NCBI GenBank assembly: GCA_963210315.1
Contig: OY723285.1
Location: 1,612,001 to 1,676,000, forward strand
Reading direction: 5' to 3'
Source of the DNA: Rhynchopus euleeides
Taxonomy: Eukaryota > Euglenozoa > Diplonemea > Diplonemida > Diplonemidae
DNA length: 64,000 bases
Shown here: one piece after another, positions 28,207 to 37,740 of the stretch
Numbering within the stretch: the stretch's first letter is position 1
Layout of the letters: each line of letters starts with the position of its first letter
Translations under genes and position numbers: made by a program
The notes under the pieces: model-generated
Databases searched by the model: none
What the model saw: only the letters and a program-made list of their open reading frames with translations
What the model was told of the DNA's origin: nothing

Positions 28207-29247
28207 ATGCCCCGCGCCGCCGATCATGACAGCGACAGCAGCAGCAGCACATCAAGTGACGGTGACCTCATGCCAGTCCGCAGCAGGAAGGCATACACCG
28301 ATCGACTGACTGACTTCGAGGCGTACGTCGCTGAGGAGGCTCCCCGGGTTCGTTCCATGAAGACAATCTACTCCGAGAAGCACATCAAGGGCTATCTCAA
28401 GGCCAAGCTGCAGGGGGGTTCTGCCGCATCGTCAATCTGGAACTACTACTCCATCATCAACTTCAAGGTCAAGATTGTCCACGGGAACATGATCAAGACA
28501 AAGATGCCACGCCTCCACCAGTACGTGAAGAATCAAACAAAGGGCTACACCACCAAACAAGCCAAAACCTTCTCTTTTCAAGAACTGCAGGACTACATGG
28601 ACAAGGGCACCGGGTCGCTGGCGAGCAAGCAGGATCGTGCGCTTGTGGTGCTGGCCTTCTTCGGTGGGATGCGCTGCGTTGAACTCCGCAACCTGTCGAT
28701 CGAAAACATCACCGTCCAAGATGAGCAGATCAGCGTGAAGTTCTACGGTGCAAAGCAGGGAAGCGTCGCGATTGAACGGTCGTTTGTGGTCCCCAAGATG
28801 CTGAACGAAGAAGCTGTGTTCTACGACGTCCTCAAGGCCCATCTGGCCCACCTCTCTCTGTCGGACCTCGTGACGGGGCCTGTCGCAAGACGCATCAACA
28901 AGGCCGGCAGCGCGTTCCTCGCTTCGCCCATCGGGCGAAACCAATTCTACGGGCTGCCACGGAAGATTGCGCTGTGCCTGGAAAAGGACCCGGAGGGATA
29001 CACCGGGCACAGCATGAGACGCTCCGCCGCGCTGGCAGCGGCCAATGGCGGCGCGTCCACCATGGATCTCCGCAGGCATTTCGGCTGGCGCGGAGAATCG
29101 ACGCCGCAGCTCTACCTTGATGCATCCACGACACACCAGCGGAACGTCGCGCACATGATGTCAAGCCAGCCTGCACAGGGGACGACGACGGGAGCGCCAA
29201 GCCAGAGCAGGGTGACTGTGGATCTGAACGTCAACCTGCCGAGGTGA
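28207..29247 (+). CDS. Tyrosine recombinase (Crypton-like transposon integrase)
   Basis: 346 residues, no intron. A Ser/Asp-rich N-terminus is followed by an N-terminal core-binding region (about 28-110) and a catalytic domain with the full set of tyrosine-recombinase residues: R156 (GGMRCVEL), K183 (GAKQG), H268-S-M-R271, W294 in the His/Trp position and nucleophile Y303, nine residues further. Such enzymes cut and rejoin DNA through a 3'-phosphotyrosine link. I see no reverse transcriptase, GCR1-type DNA-binding domain or methylase nearby, so a Crypton-like DNA transposon fits better than DIRS or Ngaro retroelements. The ORF is intact and flanked by symmetrical inverted repeats and hairpins, which suggests a recently active element. 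The ATG at 28207 follows CCACAG by about 22 nt. Confidence 0.9.
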   Translation: MPRAADHDSDSSSSTSSDGDLMPVRSRKAYTDRLTDFEAYVAEEAPRVRSMKTIYSEKHIKGYLKAKLQGGSAASSIWNYYSIINFKVKIVHGNMIKTKMPRLHQYVKNQTKGYTTKQAKTFSFQELQDYMDKGTGSLASKQDRALVVLAFFGGMRCVELRNLSIENITVQDEQISVKFYGAKQGSVAIERSFVVPKMLNEEAVFYDVLKAHLAHLSLSDLVTGPVARRINKAGSAFLASPIGRNQFYGLPRKIALCLEKDPEGYTGHSMRRSAALAAANGGASTMDLRRHFGWRGESTPQLYLDASTTHQRNVAHMMSSQPAQGTTTGAPSQSRVTVDLNVNLPR

Positions 29248-29626
29248 TGCCCTCTAGCCCCTGTGAAGTGTTGTAGCGAGTAGGAGCAATGTGGATCAAG
29301 CAAACTGGCCAGGACCTCGCCCCCACACCGCCCCTGCCCCCAGCCGCTTTTTCCAGGAAATAAAGATTTCCATTATTGCCCTCAATATTGCGGTAATAAG
29401 AAAGCTGAGTGTAAATAATGGATGAAGTCACTAAACCCAGGCTATATTCCTGTGACTGCTTTATTTCCTAGTTTTGATAAAAACTTTTTAATTACCGAAT
29501 GGTCAATAATATCGCCTTTAAGTCTCGTAAAGTGGTTTATTATTACCTCTTGGCTTATGGACTTTCTGCAGGAAACCGGTAATAATGGTTTCAGGACCGG
29601 TAATAAAATCACAAATTACCGGTAAA

Positions 29627-29753
29627 TATAGGGAATATTTCCCCTCGGGGCCTGTCCAGCCCCTCGGATTTTTGATTTCCCTCGCTTCGCTCGGGAAATC
29701 AACCACCTCGGGGCTGGACAGGCCCCTCGGGGAAATATAGTCCCTATATTTCC
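29627..29753. repeat. Right long hairpin with periodic CCCTCGGG units
   Basis: A mirror of the left hairpin: arms around GCTTCGC, with CCCCTCGGGG facing CCCCTCGGGG, so the tandem G-A mismatches are on the opposite strand. TC sites are about 17-19 nt apart. Confidence 0.85.
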
Positions 29754-29832
29754 CGGTAATATATAGCTATTTTTCCAGCCAAAATACCAGTTTTTTCCAG
29801 CTAAAACCGGGTTTTTTCCAGCCAAGAGCCCA

Positions 29833-29890
29833 GACGTTCACTACCGTGGCCTCCGGCGGCTGGGGGGCTCCGCCCCCCAGACCCCCCGTG
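29833..29890. repeat. GC-rich palindromic repeat, copy 1
   Basis: GTTCACTACCGTGGCCTCCGG then a perfect palindrome CTGGGGGGCTCCGCCCCCC, followed by AGACCCCC. Other copies at 33513-33571, 33686-33745, 46190-46247 and 46293-46351. Confidence 0.85.
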
Positions 29891-30187
29891 TAGCGTGTGT
29901 CTGCCCGTCTAGTAACCGCAGCAAGTCCTTGGGCTGTTTCAGCTGTGGCATATCAGGGGGTTCGTCGGAATAACGGTCCTGAAAGCCGTTTTTTGGGGGT
30001 TTTCCTCCAGCACCCGAGTATGGCGCGAGCGGGAGGAATCATGGAAGGAACCCATTTGGTACAAGACCAAGGGCCCCACACTGGGGAGGAGGGACATTGG
30101 GTACCATTTTTAGCTGGAAAAAAGCGGGGATGAATCGGGGATTTTTGGCTGGGAAGACCGGGGATTAAAAATACACCTGGTTTTCAC

Positions 30188-30887
30188 CTCTGGCGGTTGT
30201 CTTCGCTCCGGTGCCGAAAACGGCGTGTTTATGTTTGGCGAATTTCCCCCTATTTTTGTATAGGTGAAAAATCGCCGAAAACTGTGCCTAAATTGCGGGA
30301 TCTGCCCGACAGTGAAGACCTCCCATTTTTATTAGAAAAGAAGAAGACCGCCATACAGAGACGCCCTGATGGTTACCGCCGCATTGCCCGAAGGCTCCGC
30401 CCCCATACGCCCCTGTGTATGTAAACAGATCCCCATTTTCCCTGCTTCTGCCCCGCCCCCCTTCCCACACCCCTTTGTAAACAGAAATAGTTCAGTTGTG
30501 CCCCCCACCCCCTTCTGCTCCACCAACAACGACCCGAGCCACCGACCCGATACTGCGCGAAAAACGATACGAATAAACAGCCCGAATGGGCTTGTCAGGT
30601 CTCGATGAAAAAGGGGGGGGGGGTCGCCGAAAGGGGGTTCACAGCAAGAGATTTTGTTTGCGGCCCTTCCCGAGACAACCCAACGCCCCCTCCCTTGGCA
30701 GGCCTCACCAGGCATCATGGGGATCAGGGCCAAAGGAAACCTGAGGGCGGGTGAGCCTCGGGCCAAACGAGTGTGCCTCCACCCCCTCCCTCCCTGCATC
30801 CCCTTCTCCCTGCCCCTCCGAGGTAAAGCCAAGGTAGGCGTTGGGCTGGCCCGCAGTGGTGTTGCAGGGTGGGGATGGGATCTTCTT

Positions 30888-30920
<33 letters not shown>

Positions 30921-31479
30921 AAAAGGTGGTGATCTGCGAGGATCATGGCCAACCAATGTCCAGGCCTGTTCAAAAAGAAAACAACGGCGTTCAGTATCCA
31001 GACTGTGTGTGTGGGCACCACAAAGGTTGTGTTAATATTTTTAGGTGTGCGAAAAGACTGCGAAAAAAAAATACACACGGGAATGCTGCCACCCGTGTGT
31101 CGGTGCGGGAATGTCAAATGTCGGGGATGGAGGGGGAAGGGGGAGGGGCCAATCTGGAATAGCCAATAGAGCACTCTGAAAAAAATAGGCAGGCCCAATG
31201 GGGTGGTGCACGCCCCACCCCACCCCCACGCCCCGCAATACCACCGGGTTGTCGACTGCCAAGCGCCTGCCCCGGCCGCAACATGGCTATGGGATGACCC
31301 TTTAGCAGCCCCTTGCAACTTACGTGTTTTCACAACCCACATGCCGCAGGAGACACACCTGTTTTGTCCCATAAAACAGGCTTGGCTTCAGAGACCCTGC
31401 TCCAAGCTAAACAGGACCAGGCTCCGAGAGTTTAGGAAGGGCAGGTCGGCCCGTGTGTGGAGTGGGTGAGGGGAGGGAA
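30188..31479. other. Gene-free spacer
   Basis: Contains a GTCTTCGCTCCGGTGCCGAAAACGG repeat copy (about 30190-30325), a CT run of about 28 nt ending near 30920, and C-rich tracts. No coding frame supported. If the PDZ-like copy 2 has upstream exons like copy 1 they would lie here, but I could not identify them. Confidence 0.5.
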
Positions 31480-33164
31480 ATGACTCTCGTGCTGACGAAG
31501 CAGAGCGCGAACCCCGAGTTTGTGAAGAAGCTGAAGATCGAAGATGCGAACATGACGACGCACATCCCGACGGAGCTCCACAAGATCACCCTGCACCTGC
31601 GGAGACAGAAGCTGGCGCAGCAGTGGAAGAAGGAGGGCCGTGGGCAGGGGCTGGAGGACGATGACGTTGCGATGGAGGCCTGGGTTCAGGAGCAGCTTGA
31701 ACAGGGCGGTGCCTCGGAGATCGACGTTCGTGTGTCGAAGAAGAAGTCGGTATGGTTTTTCTATTCTGGCATGCCCTTCTTTTGCAGGGAGAGTTGGGTA
31801 AGGCTTGGGGTGGTTGCTGTCACACACACGCACAGTCTCAGCGGGGGGTGGGCTGTGATCCGCGCAGGATATCCCCACACAAAACATGGTCACCACACAC
31901 AGTCTCATGCGCTTTGCCAAAATCACACGCCACATTTTTCGGATGCTGCTGAGCGAAAGCCATTTTATTCTCGTGTATATTTTACCCACTGCGCACAACA
32001 CCTCTCTCACAGCGCAACCCTACTGTCGTGGCACGGATCGACAACCAGAACGACGACTACGAGGTGCAGGTGCAGACTCGCCTGCAGGAGGCAAAGAAGG
32101 GCCACGGCGACCGTGTTGTGGTATGCCTACACCGAATGAATGCCATGCCCTTCGGGGGGAGGGGGTGTGGGAGTGTTAGAACAAGGAGAACGCGCATGCC
32201 ACCTTGCCCAAAAGTGCGCTTCCCAACAAAACCCCCCGCTCTCTCGGAACACACGGCAGGGCCCCGCCTTTTTTTGGAACCAGTTGGGGCGGGACCCTTT
32301 CCCCTCCCCACTTTGGGCACCCGCCACACCACCACACCACGGCAGTTCGACAACCGGATGGGGACCGTGACCAAGGTGATGCGTGACGGGCGCTGCCAGG
32401 TGAAGTGGGACAAGAAGCAGGCCGACGGGGAGGAGGAGACGACCATGCAGATGAACGACCTGGTCCTGACCACCAAGGCACACCCGGCACAGGCAGTGCT
32501 GGCATCCCCGCCTCGCCGCAGGTCGCTGCGCACGGGCGACCCTGCCTGGAGGTACAAGTCTGCGGCAATCAGCTCCCTGTCGTGCCTCTTCTCTGACCCC
32601 GAGGCGAACGTCCCCGAGTTCCTCATCCCGAGCGCCGACGACAGCCGCAGGTCACAGGTGGCGAGGACGCAGCAGGACCGCCGTTCCAAGATGATGCACA
32701 ACTCGGCGAGCCGCAGCGTCACGGAGCCCTCCGTTCCCCGCGCCCGCAAGCTGGACGTGCAGTCGAAGTTCCGGGAGAAGCCGCCGTTCGCACAGCCCGG
32801 TGCCCAGGAGATGCAGATCAGCAAGGAGGACGGGAAGCCGCTGGGGCTGATCTTCGACCCGGAGACGCTGTGCCTCCTGGAGGCGCAGAAGGACACGCCT
32901 GCGGAGGCGTTCGACAAGTTCCGCGGGATGCGCATCACGCACGTCAGCACGCGGGACGACCCCCAGTTCTCCAACGACGAGGGGGTGCACAGCGCTGCGC
33001 AGCTGCGCAAGGCGCTGGGGCGTGCGCAGGAGAGCCAGGATGTTGCGGTCCGCTTCGAGACCTGGACCCAGCGCCGTGCCGTGGAGAAGAAGAAGCGCGA
33101 GTTCCGCGAGAAGCTCATCTCCCACCGCGACAAGGCGATGAAGGACCGTGCCACCCGTGACTGA
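31480..33164 (+). CDS. PDZ-like protein, copy 2 (three visible exons)
   Basis: Exons 31480-31749, 32013-32120 and 32346-33164 give 398 residues. Donors GTATGG and GTATGC and acceptors CACAG and GGCAG preserve frame. These two introns match introns 3 and 4 of copy 1 (21573-24094) in position and phase 0, and the middle exon is 108 nt in both. The first two short exons of copy 1 have no recognisable counterpart, so either the N-terminus is shorter (starting MTLVLTKQSAN) or upstream exons were missed. The N-terminal helical region and barrel-like region are clearly diverged from copy 1, whereas the C-terminal part with the PDZ-like domain is identical in protein and almost identical in DNA. Function not recognised. 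Confidence 0.82.
32755..33115 (+). repeat. 361-bp tract shared with 23673-24033
   Basis: I find two differences in 361 aligned bases, both synonymous, against strong divergence immediately upstream and downstream. It encodes the PDZ-like domain and following basic helix. This is the pattern left by gene conversion. Confidence 0.9.
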
Positions 33165-33512
33165 GTGCAATGAGAACGACAAGGCGATGGGATGTGGGGT
33201 GTGGGTGTGCCCCAACAGTTAGAAAACAAATCTAAAAAAAATACGCTAAAGATGGGTGGGGTTGGGAGCAGGGCTGTTCCTAACTGGGGGGCTTGTTCCC
33301 CACTTTCAGGATTCTGAACTTTTTTTCTAAGAATTTTTGTAAGGGGAAAAAAGTTTTTTTCTAAGAATTTTGTTAGGGGAATTTTTTTCTAAGGTTGTTT
33401 CGCAGAGGAAAAAACATTTTCTAAGTTTTCCCCAGTCGACAGGGCGCGCACAAGGATGGAAGGGAAGTCTGTCCCACGTACCGTTCGCCTTGCTGGCCAA
33501 CTGGAGAGCCAG

Positions 33513-33571
33513 ACGTTCACTACCGTGGCCTCCGGCGGCTGGGGGGCTCCGCCCCCCAGACCCCCCTGTGG
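33513..33571. repeat. GC-rich palindromic repeat, copy 2
   Basis: Same core as 29833-29890, preceded by the identical GACGTTCACTACCGTGG and ending AGACCCCCCTGTGGCG. Confidence 0.85.
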
Positions 33572-33685
33572 CGTACGTCTCGTACTTAAGTCCTTCGAAT
33601 CCCATCAAGTCGGGGTCCAACCACTCCAATCGCCTCTGAGGACGCAGCCAACTCGCACAGAATCTGTACGCCCACACGAACAGAT

Positions 33686-33745
33686 GTTCGCGACCGTGGC
33701 CTCCGGCGGCTGGGGGGCACCGCCCCCCAGACCCCCCAGGTAGCG
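33686..33745. repeat. GC-rich palindromic repeat, copy 3
   Basis: Same core, with GGGGCACCGCCCC at the centre instead of GGGGCTCCGCCCC. Confidence 0.85.
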
Positions 33746-34466
33746 TGTGCCCGTCCATCTATCTCACTTCTCCGGGTACAGTGCAGCGTAGGAGGTCAGC
33801 GCCGCATCCATGAAGCGCTTCTTCGAAGCCTGACTGACATCGGACAGGAGGTCGGGCTTCCCTACCTGGGAGGTACACTTGCCGCGTTCGCGACATGCGT
33901 GACACGCGACACGCTACCTGAAACGTGAGTGTGCCTTGCTAACACGGGCATTTCAACGGTCTGCCGACGACCGTTCCCCAAACCAGTAGACCAGCAGTTT
34001 TGGAAAATTGGAGAGATCATCCTACTGCGCTGAATATGGTGCGCACCACTGCAAAAATCCCCGGGAGCTTTTGGGCTTTCAGACCTGAAGGGGCCAGCAG
34101 GTGGGTGGCGTCGGGAGTGGCAGGTTTGTAACTGCCTCCAGCTGCTGGCATGTCCAGCTCTGCGAGAGTGCCAAGGTGTATTGAGTCCCTGCGGAGCACA
34201 ACCCCCGATGAGAACGAGTGCCAGATGATCCTCATTCATTTTCAGCTGTAACGCGCATGAGGGGCACTCTCTGCCGCAAGCATCTCTGGGCATCACTCGA
34301 GAGCTGTCACATGATGACGCGGAGAGAAATCAGAGAAAAAGTCCCGCCTGACGGGCACGCGCCTGGAAACTGTGGGAGGGCGAGCAAAAAATCCCTTGTA
34401 AAAATTCTTAGAAAAAACCTGGTTCCCCGACCCAAAAAACCTGGAAAAAGGGCTCGTTCCCCGCCC

Positions 34467-37400
34467 AGGCCTGGTTGGGAGGGGGTGTTTGGGGGCGGTA
34501 TGGGATGAGCTGTGTATGGCGGTGTTGCACATCGCATATCCGAGGAGGGGGTTGGCGGAGCCGATCTCTCTCTCAGCTGTCCGAGCATGCTTGCCGTGGC
34601 ACAGATGGCTGGGTGTGCTGTTGTTTTGGTTATGGTTTCTTCGGGGAAGAACTCAGGTCAAAAAAAAGGGCTTGTAATGGGATATGAACCGCGCAGCCTG
34701 ACGGCGGACAAGATGTTGTTGCCATATCTTCGTCTGCCACCACCACCACCCCCTGTCCCTGCCCCCCCCCCCCCCCCCCCACGCACTCATCTCTCGTTTT
34801 ATGTTTTGCCGTCGAAACCACAACTGCCGCCAACTGCCAGCGCCATCTCCCCATGCATCGGATTGGCACCAGCTGCACCCCCCGATTTGTCCCGCCGCTC
34901 CTTGGCCCGGCCTTGCCATGTGGTTGTCGTTGTATTTTGTTTTTCAATTTCGCCCCCCCCCCCCCCCCCCGCTCCCCCCCCACACCCCCCTCTGCCCACC
35001 TACCGCCACTCCCCCCCTGAAGAAAATAGTGCCACTTTTTGAAAGTGGCTCCTTTTTTTTTCGCAAGACTTCTTCAGGGGCATATCTCTAACAGCCACAC
35101 CCCCCCCCCCCCCCCTCCCTCCCTCTTTCTCTGTCTGTGCATCTGGCATGGCTGGCTGTGTGCGGCATACATCCGGCACAGCCAGTCACGACACACCCCC
35201 GCATAGGATATGCACGTCATGTTGTGGTGCGTGCTGGGGGGGGGGGGGGGTGCCTGCGTGCGTTAGGTTGTGCCCCCCCCCCCCCCCTGTTTCCCGTCCC
35301 CGTCCCCGGACCCGTACTCCCCCCCCCCCCCCCCGACCCCTCACACAACACGTGCCATTTATTTTCAGTTTTTTGCTGTATTTTTCCCTTACCCACCGGT
35401 GCTGCCTTTTAAGGTGTGTTTTGTCTTTCAGTGAGGGAAGTGGAGTGGGGTTTGGTTTTCTGAAATCTGCCTCTCGTGCGCACAGCAGTGGATAGCCTAG
35501 GCTTCTTTCTCTTTTGATATCTCGTGTTCGTGAGTTTTGGCCTGGGGGGGGCTATCAAACTGCCGGATGTGGTGTCGAAAACCCCGGCGGCACGCCACGA
35601 GGGTGAACACTTCAGGAGTGCAATACTGGCACCGCGTTGAAGCTGGCCACCACCACACATGCACACAACACCCACCCACCCGATACTGCAAGCGCAAATC
35701 ACCTTTTTTTCAAAACCAGCTGGGCACCGATCCCCCACACACACTGCACATGTACGGTTAGGGGGGGTGGGGAAAAATAACCAAAAAAAATACCCCAGCG
35801 CGCATGTGTTCAAATCCTCGTTTTGCCACGGTTTTCTTTTGTAGCCTCATGCAATGAAGGAGGAAATGGAACACGGAGAAAGCAGGTCATTCGAGTTTAC
35901 GGCACGCGTAGTGCCGTAATTGCAGAGCCACATCTCACCTCATCACAGGTCGAGGTGTGTGCGTTTCACCACAACCTCTCCCCTCCCCATTCCCCCGTGT
36001 TGAGTGACATGTGTCGATAGTGTTCCATTTCTTCTTTTGATGCGTATTCACACCCGGAGGGCCAGCAAGCTGCGGAGATGGGTATTTTCCGCCTGAGTGT
36101 GTGCTTGGTTTTCTTTGAGAAATTTTTTGTTCGTTGCGAGCGACGAAAATGGCAGTGAAAAGTCGCGGAGCAACGAAGGAGAAAAAGAATGTCGTACGAA
36201 TACATCTTTAGGAATTGCCATCTTCACGCCACTTTCGCAGGGCCCCACAACACAGCCTTGCGGCACCAAAGTGCGCACTCAACGAAACTCAGCTTGGAGC
36301 TGTTTTTAACAGTTGTCAGACAGGTGGCTCTACCAGAAATTGAAAAAGGAGTACGAATTTGGGGAGTTCGCGCGTGTGCGTCTTATATGCGAAGAAGACT
36401 GAGAGAAAAAAAGCTTTAAAAAAAGCCCGTTGCCAGCCCCCCCACCCCCCTCCCGGGGTCTTCGCTACGGTGCCGAAAAACGGTGCGTTTTTTGGTGTAT
36501 TTTCCTCCTATTTTAGGTGAAAATCACTGAAAATTGCCGAAAGCTTGCCGATAGCGAAGACCCACCCACCCCACTCACCGCCCCCACCCCCACCCCTCCC
36601 TGAAGGCGAACGAAAAAGAAAGGCAAAGGTGGAGATGGTCATGCGCCTCGTGCGAGCTCCAGAGGCCCCCAGGCCAGAGCGCGTGAAAACTGTCCAGTAC
36701 TAACGCGCGAAAACCCTACCTACCTCGCCCAATCGCAGAGGGGAACGTCGCCTCCTTGCTGGCGTCTTTGCCCCTGCGTTCTTCTGGGCTTGCGAAACCC
36801 GCGGCAGATGCTCCCGTTTTCCTTCACACACCTCCTGGGAAAAGTGCAGCCAGTTTTCTGTATTTTGCAGTGCCGCAAACGCCGCAAACCCCTAGTGGGC
36901 GGGTTTCCAACACATACCCAACGTTACCCCGCTGTGCCGAGTGAAGGGAAGGCCGCGGCTCGGGAGCAGAAGTGTGGGTGGGGTGGGGTGGGGGTGGTGG
37001 GGAAGATTCACCCAGGAGGACTCTAGGAGTAGAGGAGGAAGGGGAAATGCATGCATCGCCAGTCTGGCTGACTGGGGGGGGGGGGTGGGTAACGTCGGAG
37101 AGGTGCGTGCCAGTGTCTGAGACTGATGTGTGGAAGGAGAGGAGAGATAAATAGGATAGCAACAAATTCCAAGACGGTCTCTGCCAAATACCCGGGGGGG
37201 GGAGGGGAGCAGGTGGTGGGGTTGGGGTGTGAGGAAGGAGTCCAAAAGATGATGCCTCTTGGTCTTCAGAGCCCAAAAAAATAGTTGCCCCGCCGCCTTC
37301 CCCGCCCACACCCGTCCCTCCCCCAGCAGCGAGGAGCAAGAAGAGATGTGGTTTGTTGGTCTGACGGGGAAAATGCAGGTTGCCGACTGTGGACCGCCTT

Positions 37401-37740
37401 CCCCCCAGACAGCCCGTTGTGAGGTGCTCTTTGTTTGTACGTTATGTACGTTTCCTTTGGGGGGTTGTTCCAAATTGGAGCAAGGACCGCGCATCTACAG
37501 CGCTCACAGGGTGTGATCTGCACCACTCCACTGGGCCCAGCGAGGTCAGTGCACACTCCGAGTGGGATGGCTGGAGGGCTGGAGGGCTCGATCAATGCCA
37601 ATTCACGGATCCACGGATGCTGTCACAGAGCACGTGTGGTGTGTGGTCTCAAAACATGTCACATCTCACCAACAGCCACCATCTTCTGAGCAGGTTCAAA
37701 AGTACACGGAAGGTCTTTCAACCAGGTGCACTGTGTCATC
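34467..37740. other. Gene-free spacer rich in C runs
   Basis: No gene supported. Long C or G runs occur at about 34760-34780, 34953-34970, 35101-35115, 35237-35250 and 35321-35334. A short element lies at 36458-36566, and a dispersed TTGCGAGCGACGAA repeat at 36134-36198. Homology to the other cyclase upstream regions begins only at about 37655, just before the first cyclase gene. Confidence 0.5.
36458..36566. mobile_element. MITE-like short element, family B, about 109 bp
   Basis: It begins GGGTCTTCGCTACGG and ends TAGCGAAGACCC, a 12-bp inverted repeat. The interior TGCCGAAAAACGGTGCG..TAGGTGAAAAT is shared with 30190-30325 and 25663-25725. Its ends resemble family A (GGGCCTTCGCTC). Confidence 0.75.

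Larger units (their letters stand above)
26650..30179. mobile_element. Tyrosine-recombinase transposon complex, about 3.5 kb
   Basis: Outer limits are set by ACCAGGTGTATTT (26650-26662) and its reverse complement (30167-30179), with further inverted TTTTTTCCAGC/GCTGGAAAAAA segments inside. Moving inward: hairpin arms (27917-28082 and 29627-29753), a subterminal inverted repeat of about 65 bp (28087-28152 versus 29559-29624, sharing CTTTCTGCAGG..AATGGTTTCAGGACCG) and the recombinase gene 28207-29247. The left arm is enlarged by another inserted element (26972-27290). The arms are AT-rich; the gene has host-like GC. It looks like a Crypton-type element (tyrosine recombinase, no reverse transcriptase seen). 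Outer ends are less certain than the inner symmetry. Confidence 0.7.
33292..34466. mobile_element. Probable non-autonomous element with degenerate inverted ends
   Basis: The left end (CTTGTTCCCC..TTTTTTTCTAAGAATTTTTGTAAGGG) is mirrored by CCCTTGTAAAAATTCTTAG..GGCTCGTTCCCC at the right. The interior has two copies of the GC-rich palindromic repeat and no intact gene. TTTCTAAGAATTTT units are repeated at the left end. Confidence 0.6.

Noticed and set aside
32057-33229. Minus-strand ORF of 390 codons
   Set aside because: Antisense shadow of PDZ-like copy 2, whose exons, introns and paralogue support the + strand. The equivalent shadow exists in copy 1.
34661-34735. tRNA-like stretch on the minus strand (GGTTCATATCCC followed by T run)
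   Set aside because: The T arm pairs at only two positions, and no acceptor or anticodon stem could be formed.
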